Assembly (NCBI GenBank): GCA_017615405.1
Contig: JAGAAE010000003.1
Span: forward strand, 1-7,362
DNA length: 7,362 nucleotides
From: Clostridia bacterium
Lineage (GTDB): Bacteria > Bacillota > Clostridia > Oscillospirales > Acutalibacteraceae
Reading direction: 5' to 3'
Part shown: positions 5,711-7,362 of the stretch, in pieces
Numbering within the stretch: position 1 is the stretch's first letter
How the letters are laid out: every line of letters begins with the position of its first letter
Made by a program: the position numbers and the translations under genes
Notes under the pieces: generated by a model
Databases searched by the model: none
Told to the model about the DNA's origin: nothing
Seen by the model: the letters and a program-made list of their open reading frames with translations, nothing else

Positions 5711-6442
5711 ATGTCCGGACATTCAAAATGGAACAATATTAAAAGAAAAAAAGAAAAAACCGATGCCGCCAAGGCAAAGATTTTTACGAAGATGGGAAGA
5801 GAGATCGCCGTTATCGTTAAGCAGGGCGGTCCGAATCCTTTGGAAAACAGCCGTTTGAAGGACGCCATAGCCAAGGCAAAGGCGGCGAACGTTCCAAACG
5901 ACAACATCGAAAGAATAATCAAAAAAGCGGCGGGCGAATCCGGCGGAGCCGACTACGAAGAACTCGTTTATGAGGGTTACGGTCCGAACGGTATTGCGGT
6001 TTTGGTCGAGACCCTTACCGACAACCGCAACAGGACTGCCGGCGATATCCGGCACTATTTTGACAAATGCGGCGGCAACCTCGGTCAGTCGGGATCGGTT
6101 ATGTTTATGTTTGATCGCAAGGGCATTATCGAGATCGAAGCCGAAGGTTTGAACGAAGACGACGTTATGGAAGCGGCACTTGAAGCCGGCGCCGAGGACT
6201 TTGATTTCGACGGCGATATTTTTGAAATATCAACAGCGCCGAACGAACTCGGAACGGTACGCGACGCTTTGGAAGAAAAAGGATATTCCTTTGTTTCCGC
6301 CGAGGTTCAGTACATTCCCCAAACGACCACCGTCATTGAGGACAGCGAAGCGGCGGAAAAGATGGAAAAACTTATCGACCTTCTTGAAGAGAACGATGAC
6401 GTTCAGAACATCTGGCATAACTGGGAGATGCCTGAAGAGTGA
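5711..6442 (+). CDS. yebC: YebC/TACO1-family protein
   Basis: This 243-aa protein is a full-length member of the YebC/PmpR family. The hallmark N-terminus is present: MSGHSKWNNIKRKKEKTDAA (1-20), then KIFTKMGREI (23-32). GGPNPLENSRLKDAIAKAKA (39-58), VPNDNIERIIKKA (61-73), YEGYGPNGIA (87-96) and CGGNLGQSGSVMFMF (120-134) follow. The last third is acidic and ends in an IWHNWEMPEE tail. The family was annotated as DNA-binding regulators; later work links several members and mitochondrial TACO1 to translation through proline-rich stretches, which fits the RNA-related neighbours. AAGGA (5698-5702) lies 8 nt before the ATG. No convincing promoter is visible; TATTAT or TATAAA at 5685-5695 are possible -10s, and the stretch 5646-5710 holds nothing else clear. 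Confidence 0.96.
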   Translation: MSGHSKWNNIKRKKEKTDAAKAKIFTKMGREIAVIVKQGGPNPLENSRLKDAIAKAKAANVPNDNIERIIKKAAGESGGADYEELVYEGYGPNGIAVLVETLTDNRNRTAGDIRHYFDKCGGNLGQSGSVMFMFDRKGIIEIEAEGLNEDDVMEAALEAGAEDFDFDGDIFEISTAPNELGTVRDALEEKGYSFVSAEVQYIPQTTTVIEDSEAAEKMEKLIDLLEENDDVQNIWHNWEMPEE

Positions 6443-6456
6443 TCTTTTAACAAAAA

Positions 6457-6485
6457 ATGGGTGTGCTCTCCAAGAGCGCACCCAT
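6457..6485. terminator. Bidirectional terminator between convergent yebC and radC
   Basis: ATGGGTGTGCTCT (6457-6469) pairs with AGAGCGCACCCAT (6473-6485), 13 pairs with one G-T wobble and a 3-nt loop. On the minus strand the stem is followed by six T residues (A run 6452-6457 on plus), making a strong terminator for the radC-like gene, whose stop is only 5 nt away. On the plus strand a TTTTT run (6489-6492 and neighbours) ends yebC transcripts and overlaps the other gene's stop. Confidence 0.88.
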
Positions 6486-6490
6486 AGATT

Positions 6491-7186
6491 TTAATCAAAT
6501 ATGTAAGAATACTTACGGCTCTGAGCGAGCGAAACGTAATCGTTACCCGAAATGATAACGTGATCTATAACGCGGATATTGAGCCTTGCCAGAGTATTGA
6601 CTAAACTTTCGGTCGCGGCTATATCATCGGCGCTCGGAAGAGCATAATTTTTCGGATGGTTATGGGCGATAATTATGCTTTGTGCGTTTTTGTCGAGAAC
6701 GAATTTGACGATCTCCCTTGTCGAAACGCCGACCTCGCAAAAGTCGCCTTCGCCCAAAAACCTAAAATCGATCACCTTGCCGATCTGATTCAGAAGCAGA
6801 ACGCCTATCCGTTCCTTTTCAAGCCCGAAAAACTGTTTGAGGATATATTGTTCGATGTGTTCTCTGTCTGAATACTCAAAAAGCGATCTGCTCTTTTGGA
6901 GTTCATATTTTCTGGCGATCGGGATGATGAGTTTAAGAAGGGTCGCGGTGTTATCCGAAATTCCCTTAACGCTTTTGATCTCTTCAACAGGTGCTTCCAA
7001 AACCCCCGAAAGGGAGCCGAACTTGTTGATAAGCTCATGCGCTATCGGATTTGTGTCTTTTTGCGGAATACTGAAAAACAGCAATATTTCAAGCCATTTA
7101 TAATCCGGGGTATCATCGCTGAAAGTGCCGTTTAAAAACTCCCTTTTAAGGCGACCGCGATGACCCTCATGGATATTATCCGACAT
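6491..7186 (-). CDS. radC: RadC-like JAB/JAMM-domain protein
   Basis: This 231-aa protein has the RadC (UPF0758) architecture. An N-terminal helical region begins HEGHRGRLKREF (6-17), followed by LEILLFFSIPQKDTNPIAHE (32-51). A helix-hairpin-helix-like segment has FGSLSGVLEAP and VKGIS (56-77). The C-terminal MPN/JAMM domain (about 108-231) keeps the zinc motif HNHPKNYALPSADD (175-188), with His175, His177 and Asp188 at canonical spacing, and a later DHVIISGNDYVSL (208-220). The biochemical role of RadC is unresolved despite the DNA-repair name. The N-terminus is the clostridial variant. The frame is open to 7303, but the ATG at 7186 is preferred: GAGGTGA (7198-7192) sits 5 nt upstream, and the upstream residues would translate the promoter. 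Confidence 0.93.
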   Translation of the reverse strand: MSDNIHEGHRGRLKREFLNGTFSDDTPDYKWLEILLFFSIPQKDTNPIAHELINKFGSLSGVLEAPVEEIKSVKGISDNTATLLKLIIPIARKYELQKSRSLFEYSDREHIEQYILKQFFGLEKERIGVLLLNQIGKVIDFRFLGEGDFCEVGVSTREIVKFVLDKNAQSIIIAHNHPKNYALPSADDIAATESLVNTLARLNIRVIDHVIISGNDYVSLAQSRKYSYIFD

Positions 7187-7205
7187 TATTTTCACCTCGA
7201 TATTG

Positions 7206-7234
7206 ATTATACACGAATAATGCATGAATTTCAA
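7206..7234 (-). promoter_or_regulatory. Sigma-A promoter of radC with a 12-nt leader
   Basis: On the minus strand TTGAAA (7234-7229) is followed after exactly 17 nt by TATAAT (7211-7206). Transcription would start near 7198, at the first base of the GAGGTGA ribosome binding site, giving a leader of about 12 nt. The -35 almost touches the ribosome binding site of the divergent pseudouridine synthase gene (7236-7243). Confidence 0.8.
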
Positions 7235-7247
7235 GAAGGAGAGAACG

Positions 7248-7362
7248 ATGAAAAGTGTGACCGTTTCAAAAAACGACGCCGGGCGGCGGTTTGATAAATT
7301 CATTCTGTCGCTTTGCCCGACTCTTCCGCCCTCCCTTCTCTATAAGTATATAAGGACGAAAC
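7248..7362 (+). CDS. RluA-family pseudouridine synthase, N-terminal fragment
   Basis: Only the first 38 codons are in the window; the gene continues past the right edge. The fragment reads MKSVTVSKNDAGRRFDKFIL and continues to PSLLYKYIRTK (28-38). This is the usual opening of clostridial RluA-type enzymes, where an S4-like RNA-binding segment (NDAGxRxDKF and SLLYKxIR patterns) precedes the catalytic domain. Such enzymes isomerise uridine to pseudouridine in rRNA or tRNA. The catalytic HRLDxxTSG-type motif is outside the window, so the target and the class cannot be checked. GGAG (7238-7241) lies 6 nt before the ATG. The gene is divergent from radC across 61 nt; no clear plus-strand promoter is seen. 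Confidence 0.82.
   Translation, partial: MKSVTVSKNDAGRRFDKFILSLCPTLPPSLLYKYIRTK

Noticed and set aside
7187..7303. N-terminal extension of the RadC-like protein
   Set aside because: It would translate the promoter and the ribosome binding site, and would overlap the divergent gene. The residues look like translated AT-rich intergenic DNA.

Overview
The window is 7.4 kb of bacterial chromosome with moderate GC, strong AGGAGG-type ribosome binding sites, sigma-A-type promoters and hairpin terminators. Gene content and protein style point to a Firmicute of the class Clostridia, probably an Oscillospirales/Ruminococcaceae-like gut lineage. The clues are a cohesin-like surface protein, the three-repeat S1 protein, the clostridial RadC subfamily and the two-TM small protein. 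This placement is inference from protein style; no rRNA is present. Nothing indicates a phage, a transposon or a CRISPR locus.

Layout, left to right. Positions 1-202 are an AT-rich intergenic region with a promoter (133-162) and an operator-like 20-bp dyad on its -10 element. Positions 203-3137 form a three-gene plus-strand operon. It encodes a polyprenyl-phosphate sugar-1-phosphate transferase, a sugar nucleotidyltransferase overlapping it by 11 nt, and a membrane-anchored cohesin-like protein whose ribosome binding site sits on the preceding stop codon. A strong terminator closes it (3154-3203). It reads as a cell-surface glycan unit: one gene makes an activated sugar, one loads sugar-phosphate on the lipid carrier, and one displays an extracellular protein-binding-type module.

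Positions 3297-4220 encode an S1-domain RNA-binding protein. A 150-nt gap follows with a 15-bp perfect hairpin, a competing alternative stem and a short degenerate tandem repeat that runs into a consensus promoter. That promoter places the predicted transcription start exactly on the A of the ATG of a tRNA-dihydrouridine synthase gene (4373-5335), so its mRNA is predicted to be leaderless. Next are a 69-aa two-TM membrane protein (5378-5587), a hairpin, and yebC (5711-6442). A terminator at 6457-6485 is shared with the convergent minus-strand radC-like gene (6491-7186). A 61-nt divergent promoter region leads to the start of an RluA-type pseudouridine synthase cut by the window end.

The right half is mostly RNA- and translation-related housekeeping: S1 protein, dihydrouridine synthase, YebC and pseudouridine synthase. 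No complete new biological system is evident. The most unusual items are the leaderless dus arrangement, the switch-like repeat before it, the cohesin-like protein in a glycan operon, and the LexA-box-like dyad.
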